Part shown: piece by piece, positions 35,526 to 44,891 of the stretch
Numbering within the stretch: position 1 is the first letter of the stretch
How the letters are laid out: each line of letters starts with the position of its first letter
The notes under the pieces: generated by a model
Database searches by the model: none
What the model was told of the DNA's origin: nothing
What the model saw: only the letters and a program-made list of their open reading frames with translations
Origin: Phaeoceros laevis
Taxonomy: Eukaryota; Anthocerotophyta; Anthocerotopsida; Notothyladales
Direction of reading: 5' to 3'
Assembly (NCBI GenBank): GCA_049999765.1
Contig: JBNGIQ010008997.1
Coordinates: 1-64,000 of the forward strand
Length of the DNA stretch: 64,000 nucleotides
Made by a program: the position numbers and the translations under genes

Positions 35526-36134
35526 TTAGAAGATGCCGAAGTAGGAGAGCAGCTCGAAAAACGGAGCCAGAGCCAGCGCAATGATGCCGATCGTCACCGG
35601 GATGCCCTTCTTCTCGGCAAATGCGGCCCTGAAGCCGCCCGCGGCATTGATGTGCTCGTAGCCGAGGTAGACGCCAATGGCCAAGCTGATGAGGATGCCG
35701 AAAATGTTGTGCCTCACGGGGCCAGCCAGGTAGGCGGGGGACACCACCACCAGCAGGATCAGGGCCGCAGGCAGCTCCAGCCAGTCGGGGAAGTGGCGCG
35801 GGAAGAAGAGCTTCACCACTACGGCAATGAAGGCCAGCCACTTGCCCCAGCCGTCATAGAAGAACGTGAAGATGAGGTCGGGCAGGTTGATGAAGAGGTA
35901 GGGGACCAGCAGCGCGGTGAGGAAGTTGGTGCGCCAGTTGGTGCGGTCCAGCACCAGCAGGTAGATGGCTGCGGCGACGGCCACCCAAAGCAGGAAATCG
36001 GTGGTCCACGAGGCAGTGAGCAGCTCCGCAGTGTGCATCGCCAAGCTGTTGCTGGCGGCCGCCAAAACCTGCAAGTCCTGCGACACTCCGTCAGAGTGAA
36101 GAGGCTCCCCCATCAGGTACCTGTGGAAACCCAT
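35526..36134 (-). CDS. COR413: COR413 cold-regulated membrane protein
   Basis: The gene encodes 202 residues in a single exon, starting at ATG 36134. It matches the plant COR413 family, multi-spanning membrane proteins induced by cold, drought and ABA, in the plasma-membrane subgroup (COR413-PM). Family blocks are DLQVLAAASNSLAMHT near the N-terminus, TDFLLWVAVAAAIYLLVLDR, NLPDLIFTFFYDGWGKWLAF, FFPRHFPDWLELPAALIL and GYEHINAAGGFRAAFAEKKG, ending FFELLSYFGIF. Five or six hydrophobic helices are visible. The gene is divergent from the SdpI-like gene with about 690 bp between start codons. The upstream DNA has a TATA-like element and a CACGTG box. Confidence 0.95.
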   Translation of the reverse strand: MGFHRYLMGEPLHSDGVSQDLQVLAAASNSLAMHTAELLTASWTTDFLLWVAVAAAIYLLVLDRTNWRTNFLTALLVPYLFINLPDLIFTFFYDGWGKWLAFIAVVVKLFFPRHFPDWLELPAALILLVVVSPAYLAGPVRHNIFGILISLAIGVYLGYEHINAAGGFRAAFAEKKGIPVTIGIIALALAPFFELLSYFGIF

Positions 36135-36251
36135 GGCCAAAAGCGAGGAGGAAGCAGGGTCAGAAGGGGAGGAAGAAGAATGGGAGAGGAAGAGTGAGGG
36201 AGAAGGCTTAGAAGGGAAGGAGGAGGACTAGAACCTTGAATGGAATGTTCG

Positions 36252-36265
36252 GTTTTTAAATAGGC
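36252..36265 (-). promoter_or_regulatory. TATA-like box of COR413
   Basis: On the minus strand the sequence reads CCTATTTAAAAACC, about 120 bp upstream of the COR413 ATG, a suitable place for a TATA element with a 5' UTR of around 90 bases. No experimental start site is known. Confidence 0.5.
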
Positions 36266-36337
36266 CCGCTGGCTGGGTCAGACAATTGGCGATATTCCAA
36301 GTCATCAGATTAGGGCATAGTTTGAACCTGCTAGCGC

Positions 36338-36349
36338 CACCACGTGCCG
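36338..36349. promoter_or_regulatory. G-box/ABRE-like CACGTG in the divergent promoter
   Basis: The palindromic core in CCACCACGTGCC contains ACGTG, the core of ABA-responsive elements bound by bZIP factors. It lies about 205 bp upstream of the COR413 start and between the two divergent genes. ABA or cold control of COR413 is expected from family knowledge; its role here is inference. Confidence 0.45.
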
Positions 36350-36819
36350 GGCTCTGCCTTTATCCAGATGTTTGCAGGCTCTTGGAGCCAGCGAGGCGTC
36401 CTCTCCGCAGGCGGCTTTTCCTTCCGCCTTTTGTGCTCCAGGCTGTAGCTTCACCACTGCAACGACAAAGCGGGGAAGACTACCCCTCAGGTAGGTTAAG
36501 TGTGAGTCTTCTGAGCTCGCATTATTGAGAATTTTTACAGTACTAGCAGAGTCACAAGCTTCTTGTCTCTGGCGAGGGAAGATGACCTAAGATCACTTCT
36601 TAAGATGGTTGCTTTGATGAATCTTTGTACTGGAGCTTTGCGTGCAAATGTTGCTCTCTCACTCTCTTCTGATGCTAGCGGCTTTGTGCTTGCCTAGGGA
36701 CTTCACTGTTCACTGAACAAGTAGAAGAAAGGAGCCAACCTGTGCACCCACGGGGGACCACAGAAGCTGAGGTGATCTAGAATCCCTTGGTGAAAAGAAG
36801 AAACCAAGCAGAGGGCAAC

Positions 36820-37470
36820 ATGCAGCCCACGAGGTTGAAGGCGCTGGAGGTTGCTGGGATCGCAACCTTGACAGGAACAGTCCTGGGGATGCTCTTCTAC
36901 GGATGGCTGCCATCGTCCATGCTGGTTTGGGGAATGCATGTGCCTCGGATTGTAGGTGTCTTGCTGGTTCCCGTAATTGGTCTGGTCATCTCAGCCTTTC
37001 TCGCCATCATTGTCAGCTGCGACCCACACATTGTTGACCACTCTAGCTCCTCTCTCGTGGCTATCGGCAGTGTTGTCATCCTCCCCGCCGTGTTCTCAGT
37101 TCCCGTGCACTTGATCGCTATTTATGCTAATGTCCAGCACAAGGCCCTGGGACTGACCTCTTTCGTCTTCCTGTCAGGGCTCCTTCTTGTTGCTCTGTCC
37201 ATCGTCTTTAGATTTGTGGAGCAAAACTATGTGGTTGGGATCAGGGATATCTGGACCCTGCGAAGTGCAGAGGTGTGGGAGGACACCCACCGCTGGGCTT
37301 CCGTTTTGTTTCTGATTTTTGGGGTCATAGGAATTGTTCTCACCTGGTTTGTGCCCTCCGGATTCCTCCAAGCCTTGACTATAGTGCTCCTGTTTGTTTT
37401 GCCCACTGTCATCTCGGTTGGCTACTCCTACACTATCAGGGCTGACAGATATCAGTACATTGTGAGGTAG
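36820..37470 (+). CDS. SdpI/DUF1648-like multi-spanning membrane protein
   Basis: The protein has 216 residues in a single exon, from the ATG at 36820, with six predicted hydrophobic segments (about residues 8-28, 42-65, 78-101, 109-130, 158-176, 180-204). Between the fourth and fifth is VGIRDIWTLRSAEVWEDTHR. This closely follows the SdpI-family signature G.R.PWTL.S.EVW..THR, otherwise known mainly from Bacillus SdpI and many bacterial and archaeal membrane proteins. The first part (FYGWLPSSMLVWG) resembles the DUF1648 segment that normally precedes SdpI. I do not recall a common plant homologue, so an old bacterial transfer is possible. The composition matches the neighbours and the gene sits in a normal plant context. 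The function in a plant is unknown. Confidence 0.72.
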   Translation: MQPTRLKALEVAGIATLTGTVLGMLFYGWLPSSMLVWGMHVPRIVGVLLVPVIGLVISAFLAIIVSCDPHIVDHSSSSLVAIGSVVILPAVFSVPVHLIAIYANVQHKALGLTSFVFLSGLLLVALSIVFRFVEQNYVVGIRDIWTLRSAEVWEDTHRWASVLFLIFGVIGIVLTWFVPSGFLQALTIVLLFVLPTVISVGYSYTIRADRYQYIVR

Positions 37471-38338
37471 AGATCCTGCTAGTGTTCCCCGGACCTGTAC
37501 TTTGTAGATTCCCGTTACAACCAGGGAAATATTGTATTCCTACTCAACAACTTGAACTCAGCTTGCTTCTCAGTGTCCTGCAAATACCTGGGGCCTATTA
37601 TGGCGATTGTGAATAGTTCCGTTATGATTTCTTGTCCCACTTCAGTTCCTTGACATGCTCCTCCGTTTGAGCCACTTGATACTCAGCGTCTCTTTCTATA
37701 GTGTCCACGACAGACTCGGTTTACTCTTTTCATGTTAGGAAATCTATCATCATGTACGTACTTTTAATTGACAGGTGTTAAACACTGGTCACACTTCATG
37801 GAACCAGTGTTTGTTTGGTTTTGTGCGTCGATCAGCTGATCAGCTGGAGGTTCCAGCACATCCCGCGCGCAATTTCTGCACAATTGCTAAGCATATGGCA
37901 TCTAGGTGGCTAGCTGCATGCTCAACAGGGAACCGATAGCTGGTTTTTTGGAGTCATTCGGACCTCAAGTAACCTCTGAGCAGATAGACGAATATGCATG
38001 GTTGGTTTTGGAGAATTAAGGGTTTGGAGAATTCACGTTTCATTTCGCAATGCAAACTCGGAACGTAATCATTGAAAGCAATCTTCTTACTGGAATATGT
38101 GCAAACTTACAGAGCATTGAATTTGCCCGTCTTTTGCTATGTAGGCTACATTGGAGGGTTGCTGTAGCAACCGTGCATCCCGAGATTCACAGGATGAATC
38201 TGGATGAGTCCGCCCACATCTACTAACCACCAAAAGCCTTGCGACCGAAACGCCACTAACCAAAGACCATGTAGATTCTACGCACAGACCTGACTGAAAT
38301 CATGATGGCAGGACTTGGATGCCATATTCTGCACTATT
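37471..38338. other. Interval between convergent SdpI-like and BAC2 genes
   Basis: This holds the 3' flanks of two convergent genes. No exon, RNA gene or clear repeat is seen apart from a short GATCAGCTGATCAGCTG palindrome near 37.83 kb. Confidence 0.45.
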
Positions 38339-39539
38339 CTAGTCTCTGCGAGACATCTGAGGACCTCCCAAGTTATTCGTCTGAGGTGGTTGCGACAAAA
38401 AGCGCAATGCCGTTTCATAAGCTGTGAAAATGGCCCCGTTTACAATAAAGGCACGGGCTACAGCTGTTCCCAGGCCACGAAAGAGGACTGGATACCCTTC
38501 ATCTCTAACACTTTTCCGCAGGCAGTCCACAATGCCACTGTATCTCGGGTTGGCCGGGTCTTGAGCCTGCACCCTGGACTTGATGACGTCCAAAGGATAA
38601 CAGACAACCCAACTCAGCACCCCAGCAAGGCCACCCGCAGTGAGCATAGTCATGACACTCTCCTGCCCATTTCTCCGGCATCCTGGTGACATCTTCTCTC
38701 TCACATACTCATAAGTTGTGAAATAGACCGCATGGGCAGGGGCATCTCTCAGAACTGTGATGGTCAACCCCTGATACAAACCTCTTATGCCCTCCTTTCT
38801 CAGGATAGACCTTACCATGTCCAGAGGTCCAACTTGACTTTGCCTCATACTTGCCAACGATTGCAGACCACCCACCGTTGCTGTACGAAGTTGCAGTGCT
38901 TGACGTTGCCTGAAGGCTGCCAACGAACCGTCCACCGCCCCCGTCTGTACTTGCAGTCGGATCTTGATAAGATCTACGGGTGTCAGAATCAAGGTTTGAA
39001 GAGCACCTGCAGCGCACCCAGCTAGAGCTACCTTTCCATAGCTCAAGGGCTCGTCAGAATTGGGTTCTGAGAGTGCCCTCTTGAGTATCGCATAGGCTTG
39101 AAAAGTGATTGCATTCTGTGAGGGCAAACAAGAGTGTCAAATGCTGCTGTTGCTGTGCCACTGCTATCCTGCCAAACGAATCAGGGAACAGAAAGCAGCT
39201 GCATAACAACAAAACATGATTCCCAACATACCTCCTAACACACAGAACCTGACAGTGCAAGAAGGGCTTTAGCCTCAAAACATCTTTTACCTGAAAAGCA
39301 ATAGTGGCAACAGGAGTAGCCATCCCCTTAAAGAGAGCTAGAGGACCTTCAGTGCGGACCATTCTGCGAATCTCAGAAACAGCTGACACATGTTGAGCCA
39401 AAGGGTGGTGTGGCTGTTGCAGCCGTACCCTCACAGTATCTAGGGGATGACCTGCAACCACCCCTGCTATTCCACCAATAGCTCCAGCTATGAACTCTCT
39501 CCCCCACGTCCCAGCAAGAAATTCAGGCCAAAATTCCAT
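38339..39539 (-). CDS. BAC2: Mitochondrial basic amino-acid carrier BAC2
   Basis: This inner-membrane carrier exchanges arginine, ornithine and related basic amino acids. Exon 1 is 39539-39291 and exon 2 is 39115-38339, in phase, giving 341 residues. The N-terminus MEFWPEFLAGTWGREF matches Arabidopsis BAC2 closely. Three carrier signatures are present: HPLDTVRVRLQ, TPVDLIKIRLQ and YPLDVIKSRVQ. The second repeat is followed by an insertion of some 40 residues, rich in Gln and Ser (AFRQRQALQ to MRQSQ), that Arabidopsis BAC2 lacks. Other conserved blocks are GLYQGLTITVLRDAPAHAVY, FTTYEYVREKM and GLGTAVARAFIVNGAIF. The intron of about 175 bp interrupts TIAFQ/NAITFQ. Confidence 0.95.
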
Positions 39540-41867
39540 ATTGGCAAGACCCGAAGTAGTGTCCAGGGTGGTAGTTGAGGTAGCTAGCTTGCTGAACTTT
39601 GCACACCCGAATTGGATGAAAACACACACAGGTCTCGAGCCAGCAGCTCCAACAGTAGGCCGCAGTAGTATACCTGAACATCACATCAGAAGCCACTGTC
39701 TCAGAAAAGATGCTCAAGGAGATAACCACATTCTGCAACAACAGCTACTCTAATCTGGATGATGTCTTTCAGCTCCAACAAGACTTGCTGGCGGACCATT
39801 ACCTTAAACTAAAGCGTTCTTAAAATTGGACCTACTAAAATCTCTAGAAGAGCAAAGAATACTCTTGGAGGTTGTACCTCTATTTATAGGTATGCTCACC
39901 ACCATACATAGGTAGAAACCGGGAGGCCTGGATATAAAATCTTCAGGGTAGGCAAATAACTACACTTGAAGCTTCTAGAACCCATAACAGACAGAGTCTC
40001 CACAGCAACACGTGGAGAGCGTAAACTCAACCCCTAATGAAGCAGCATTTCCAGCATTGCATCAAAGCATTTGCCGAGAATCTTGAGCTAGAGGATTGAA
40101 CAAGAATCAACAGACCGTCGACTGGGGTAATTTGGAAAAAGGCTAGTCTAGAAATAGGTGGCTAGCAAAAAGGAAAACGCTCTTATATAGAGTGTTTGTA
40201 AAAAGTGTAGCAATATGAAAATGCGCCGAGATTCACTAAAAAAATAGACCATCTACTCACAGCTGCTACTGCTCATTTCCTTTGCAGCCTGAATTCTGCA
40301 AGAAGCACACACTCTGCAGCGTATTCTTCAACCAGCAAAAGGATGTCAACACTACAGTCCCAGGAGACCTCCGGAAAATCCGAGACCGTCTCCCTCACCC
40401 CAAAATTTCGCAGCAACCAGTGGACAAGAATACACGCAGAGCACTTGTCCAGTCGGGGGAATCCAAACACCGGAAATTTGGAACCCACAGTAGGGCAAAG
40501 CTTTCCACTTTCCAGTCATCACACACTCATGCACCGCACTAGCAGAAAATTGAACCACTGGTAATCACATGCACCAAATCCTGCTTGAAAAAATCCGAGG
40601 AAGAGAGCGGCACTCACTGTCACTCGCTGGTACAGGCCTGCTCGAGGTGGTGCGCGTTCAACGGGAAAGAGGAGGACAAATGGAGCCAGCTGCTGGAATT
40701 CGGTGGCACAGGAGGAGTCGGTGACGAGGTGGCAAACGCGGGACAGGAAGCACTTGAGGCGGTCAAGATTGCGCTGCGCTGTTGTGAAGACGAAGAGAAG
40801 GCAAGGGCAAGCAGAGGCAGATGCAAAGGCAGAGAGGAGGAGGCAGGGAAGCTCTTCAAAATGTGTGTAGCCGCCAAGCACTGCACCGATGGTACGGTGC
40901 GGTGCNNNNNNNNNNNNNNNNNNNNNNNNNNNNNNNNNNNNNNNNNNNNNNNNNNNNNNNNNNNNNNNNNNNNNNNNNNNNNNNNNNNNNNNNNNNNNNN
41001 NNNNNNNNNNNNNNNNNNNNNNNNNNNNNNNNNNNNNNNNNNNNNNNNNNNNNNNNNNNNNNNNNNNNNNNNNNNNNNNNNNNNNNNNNNNNNNNNNNNN
41101 NNNNNNNNNNNNNNNNNNNNNNNNNNNNNNNNNNNNNNNNNNNNNNNNNNNNNNNNNNNNNNNNNNNNNNNNNNNNNNNNNNNNNNNNNNNNNNNNNNNN
41201 NNNNNNNNNNNNNNNNNNNNNNNNNNNNNNNNNNNNNNNNNNNNNNNNNNNNNNNNNNNNNNNNNNNNNNNNNNNNNNNNNNNNNNNNNNNNNNNNNNNN
41301 NNNNNGCACTGCACCGATGGTACGGTGCGGTGCTTGGCGCCGGATACATATGGAGAAGGCGGGAGGAGGGGGGTGGCACAGTGGACAATCCGGTGCCGGG
41401 AGGACAAAGAGTACTTGGTGGTGGAATCTGTCGCTCTACTTCAGAAGTTCAGACGCTCCCATCCGTGACATGGAGTGGCCCTGGGGTGGCCCCATTGGTA
41501 ATTGGGTGGCCCCATTAGTAATTGGATATCCCGCAATAATTTAATTGTCCACGTGGATTAGAATTGGTGGGTTCCGTCCCGGCACCACTTGCCGCGCCGC
41601 CGCCCTTGTCCCCTAGTTATGGCCACAAGTTCATCGCGCGCCCATGAATCAGTGGACGACAAGTCCGATCGGACGGTGACGTTAGCCAACAAGCAAACCC
41701 CCGACACGAAGTTTGAACAAACAACCTCTGGGATGTGTTCACAAAAGCATTTATTAAAAAGTATTCAGATATCAATAACCAATGATCCAATCTATGCATG
41801 AGCAAGTTCATGTGACACTGCTGGCTGGCGAGCTGTAACAAAGAAATAATAATTATGTACAACTTAT
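39540..41867. other. BAC2 upstream region and interval with a large gap
   Basis: The first part is BAC2 promoter and 5' UTR. From 40.6 to 41.5 kb there are open frames on both strands running through N, but none shows a recognisable domain. A 400-N gap is flanked by a duplicated sequence. Confidence 0.4.
40906..41305. other. Assembly gap (400 N) with matching ends
   Basis: The 28 bases before the gap (40878-40905) and the 28 bases after it (41306-41333) are identical: GCACTGCACCGATGGTACGG plus TGCGGTGC. The sequence also contains the inverted pair CACCG/CGGTG. The contig ends may simply overlap, or the gap may hide a tandem repeat. Confidence 0.85.
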
Positions 41868-42185
41868 TCAGGGTGCGCCGCACAAAGTGCTGCCGTCGCA
41901 GTTCTTGATCCATTCCAGCACGTCGCAACACGTTTTCTCCGGGAGCCTGGCGACGTCGGTGCAGTGGCTGTAGAAGTATTCCAGCCAGTAGCACATCTGG
42001 GCTTCCATCATGGCCGCGGGCTCACTCTCATGGTCTTCAGGAGGATCGATATCTGTGTCGCCGCCTGCAGCCGATCCTTCCTCAGGAGATGTAGATTCAG
42101 CCGGCTGAGCGCATGCCGCGCTCCACAATGCTGCGATCAGGCACAATGCCAGCAGCGCTAGAAGAAATTGCTTGGTTGCGGCCAT
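41868..42185 (-). CDS. Small secreted cysteine-rich protein (105 residues)
   Basis: A single exon starts with ATG at 42185. It has a strong signal peptide (about residues 1-26, LLALLALCLIAALWSAACA) and an acidic Pro/Ser/Glu-rich linker. The C-terminal domain has six cysteines in the pattern C-x9-C-x10-CC-x9-C-x6-C (MCYWLEYFYSHC, KTCCDVLEWIKNC, TLCGAP). The C...C...CC...C order recalls the prolamin-like ECA1/EC1 group of plant reproductive peptides, and more weakly lipid-transfer proteins, but it is shorter than the eight-cysteine fold. A second gene of equal length at 51268-51585 has a related layout. The secreted location is well supported; the role is unknown. Confidence 0.6.
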   Translation of the reverse strand: MAATKQFLLALLALCLIAALWSAACAQPAESTSPEEGSAAGGDTDIDPPEDHESEPAAMMEAQMCYWLEYFYSHCTDVARLPEKTCCDVLEWIKNCDGSTLCGAP

Positions 42186-44379
42186 TTTCGAGGTAGCCTG
42201 TGTATCGTTGCAAGCAGATGCAATGCGAGCTCAATCGATCTCGAACAGTTCGTACTCAGAAGAGTCTGCTGATATCAATGTTGGATGAATTGCGATAGCG
42301 GGCCCGCCGGGGTTTTGTATAAATGTGCAGGGAGGGGCTACAATTGTGTGTTGCCAGGAAACTGCTGCCGTTTTGCACCTGAATTCGAAAACGTGAACTG
42401 GTGCGCGCGGTGACATGTGCAACTGCTGCCACTACACCCGCGTGCTAAGCTTGCTTGTTGGGTACGGTCATCGCGATCATACTTGGCTTCCCCTTAATGA
42501 TTCAAGGTGCTAACGGCATGACCTGGGAAATCAGATTGCTGGACGTAAGGAAACTCCCCTCCCTAGATCTGGAGCTGTTAGCACCCTTGGCCAGAGTAGG
42601 TATAGCTAGTTGCTTCCCGGAACAACAGCTGTAGAGTCTGACGCGTTCGACGTCCCTGACACGTCAGTCATCGTCAAAAAGAGTGACTGTCTACTATGTC
42701 GTGGTGAGAGCACTGGATCGGACCTTCAAGTCAGTTGGGAGCCGGCAGCAGTTGCATGACGTCATGCTCTCATCGCTTGCCTAAATCCGAGAACTGTTGT
42801 TGGATTCCCGGTTTTCTTAGAAAACATCGAAGTGAGCTCAGCTTGGATATGGAGTACTAGTACCACTTCCCTTGCAATTGGCAACTGGTCTACGTACACT
42901 TATTGCACCGTTCGTACCTGCCCGGTTCCAACTCCATTATATTATCCATAACATATGTATCTGAACAGTGTTGTAGAGGCAAATATCTGCCCACCGTGGT
43001 CCGGGTACCGGATGTTCGGCTTGTTTGGTTGTCTTGGAAGTCCCAAAAAAGTGCCCTATTTCGAAAATAACGGAATATGGCCATTTTGAAGGGATTTTTA
43101 AATCATTTTTTGCGTCACTAACAAGGAACACCGGGTTTGGGTCCATTCAGCTCTAGGACAAAACCCGTTTCATCGGAGACCGTGTTTAGTAGTACTAAGG
43201 AGGGCATGCGCATTTGTCCATGACAGAATGATGCAAATTTCTGCCACTAGTGAGAAAAAAACATCTGTGATGCATGATTTTGCTGCTGGAGATGACCAGA
43301 TAATTGCATTCGATTCTGGTGCATGAATGAGGCCTAGTTACAGAGACATTTTTTATGGCAATGTTTTTATTTCGAATGATGCCTTTCTTTGGACGCTTCT
43401 TATTTTAGGTCGCTTCGGAATCGCCATATAATACATGTATTTCGGTATAAAAAATTAACGTATTATACATATTTTTACACATTATACCACTAATATTTTT
43501 ACCACAAACTAGACTTTTGCCCACATAGTAATGCAAGTTACCTCGTGTGTCACATATTAACGCAAGCTACCCCTCTCAATCTCTCAAGTACCCCGTCAAT
43601 TGCAAGTACCCGTCAAGTGCAAGTACCCCTCAAGTACCCCGTTAATCACTTCAAATTCATTCCTTCCTTCCTCTCGTGCCCGCATGCGGCATGCCTCAAC
43701 CGTATGCATGCCTCAACCGTACGCATGCGGCATGCCTCAACGCATGCGGGATGTAAGCATGCCTCAACCGTACGCATGCCTCAACCGTTTTTTCGACCAT
43801 ATAAGTGGTTTTTTTTTTTAATTTTAGGGGAAAGTTTCGCAACGAAACTTTCAAGTGCTCGCAGTATATGAAAGAATGGCCGCTTCCAAGGTAGGAAGCG
43901 GCGCTCCCGGGCACTATGGAATGAGGCACTCAAGTGGAATTAGTTAATACACGTGGAGTGTTAGCCCTGTGCACAAGAAATCAGGTGATTCTTGAAAGAC
44001 CTTCACTACAAGAAATAACACTTGTAGTGAAGAAATAACACTTGTGAAAGACTTTTCTCAATACAAGAAAGTTGTCACGTGTGTATCAGGAATCTATATG
44101 TTACAAAAAATACAATAGTGGCGGTGCGGTGCGTGACTGTCTGTCCGGCTGGACGTGCCTGGAATTCACGGACAACTATCTCACGTTTTGCTATTGTGAT
44201 ACAATCCTTGTAAACTACCCTCAAGGTAAAATATCTTCCATTTCCCACAAGTCTTCGTAGTTTCAATTTGGTTGAGCTACCAAACCCCAAAGTCTTTTCT
44301 ACATATACTAGTGGATTTACAAGTCACTCATTTTGTTCTGTGCAGATAATAAAAAAGGAACAGTCATAATGCATGCTTC
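42186..44379. other. Interval without a gene, AT-rich in part
   Basis: The first part is promoter of the small secreted protein. The remainder has repeats at 43.57-43.79 kb, an AT-rich stretch around 43.4-43.5 kb and no recognisable exon. Confidence 0.4.
43566..43790. repeat. Two short-period repeat arrays
   Basis: At 43566-43642 the words CAAGTACCC and CCCGTCAA recur about five times. At 43683-43790 CATGCCTCAACCGTACG recurs five times with variations. Both are low-complexity non-coding DNA. Confidence 0.7.
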
Positions 44380-44513
44380 ACCAACCTGCGGCGGACTTGG
44401 TCCATTCCAAGGCTGCTGCAAAGTTACCAACTCCCACATGACCACCCCAAAGCTGTACACATCACACTTCTCGGTCGCCTGTTCATCTCGAAGTACTTCA
44501 GGAGCCATCCACT
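44380..44513 (-). pseudogene. Orphan exon of a Raf-like (CTR1-type) protein kinase
   Basis: On the minus strand one exon encodes kinase subdomains [16 protein letters not shown], then [20 protein letters not shown] and WNGPSPPQ, bordered by splice-like AG and CAG/GT. This is the hallmark of plant Raf-like MAPKKK (CTR1/EDR1) kinases. I find no upstream exon with the catalytic loop or DFG and no downstream exon with subdomains X-XI. The PPR gene ends 380 bp away on one side and repeats lie on the other. It is best read as a captured or leftover fragment, not a working kinase. Confidence 0.7.
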
Positions 44514-44891
44514 CCAGCTGTGATGAATGAACAAACAGATCCTTTCAGATCCTCCTTTCACCCTAACAGGCCCCTGCCCTCACTCAATATGTTCTTCAAA
44601 CATCCTCGGGTATCCACTGGAAAATGCCCATGTTCTCACTTCCAATCAGCTCCCTTTCTTTTCAGTTGAGGAGATCCATCATTCTGTGTTCTGATACGTG
44701 GTGGATCAGTGTCCGCGATCCCTGTCCATGTCTCAGTTTGACAGGGATAGGGTTAAGCACGCACCTTCACCCCCAGAGAAAGACAACAATCTCAGTTTGA
44801 CGGGGATAGAGTTAAAAGCACATTCGCACCCAAGAGAAAGACAACAATCTCTTGCACACACACCTGAGCACTGGCTAGATCTTCAGTATTC

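Noticed and set aside
40519-41544. Long open frames on both strands around 41 kb
   Set aside because: Their length comes from reading through 400 N; the real residues on either side show no domain.
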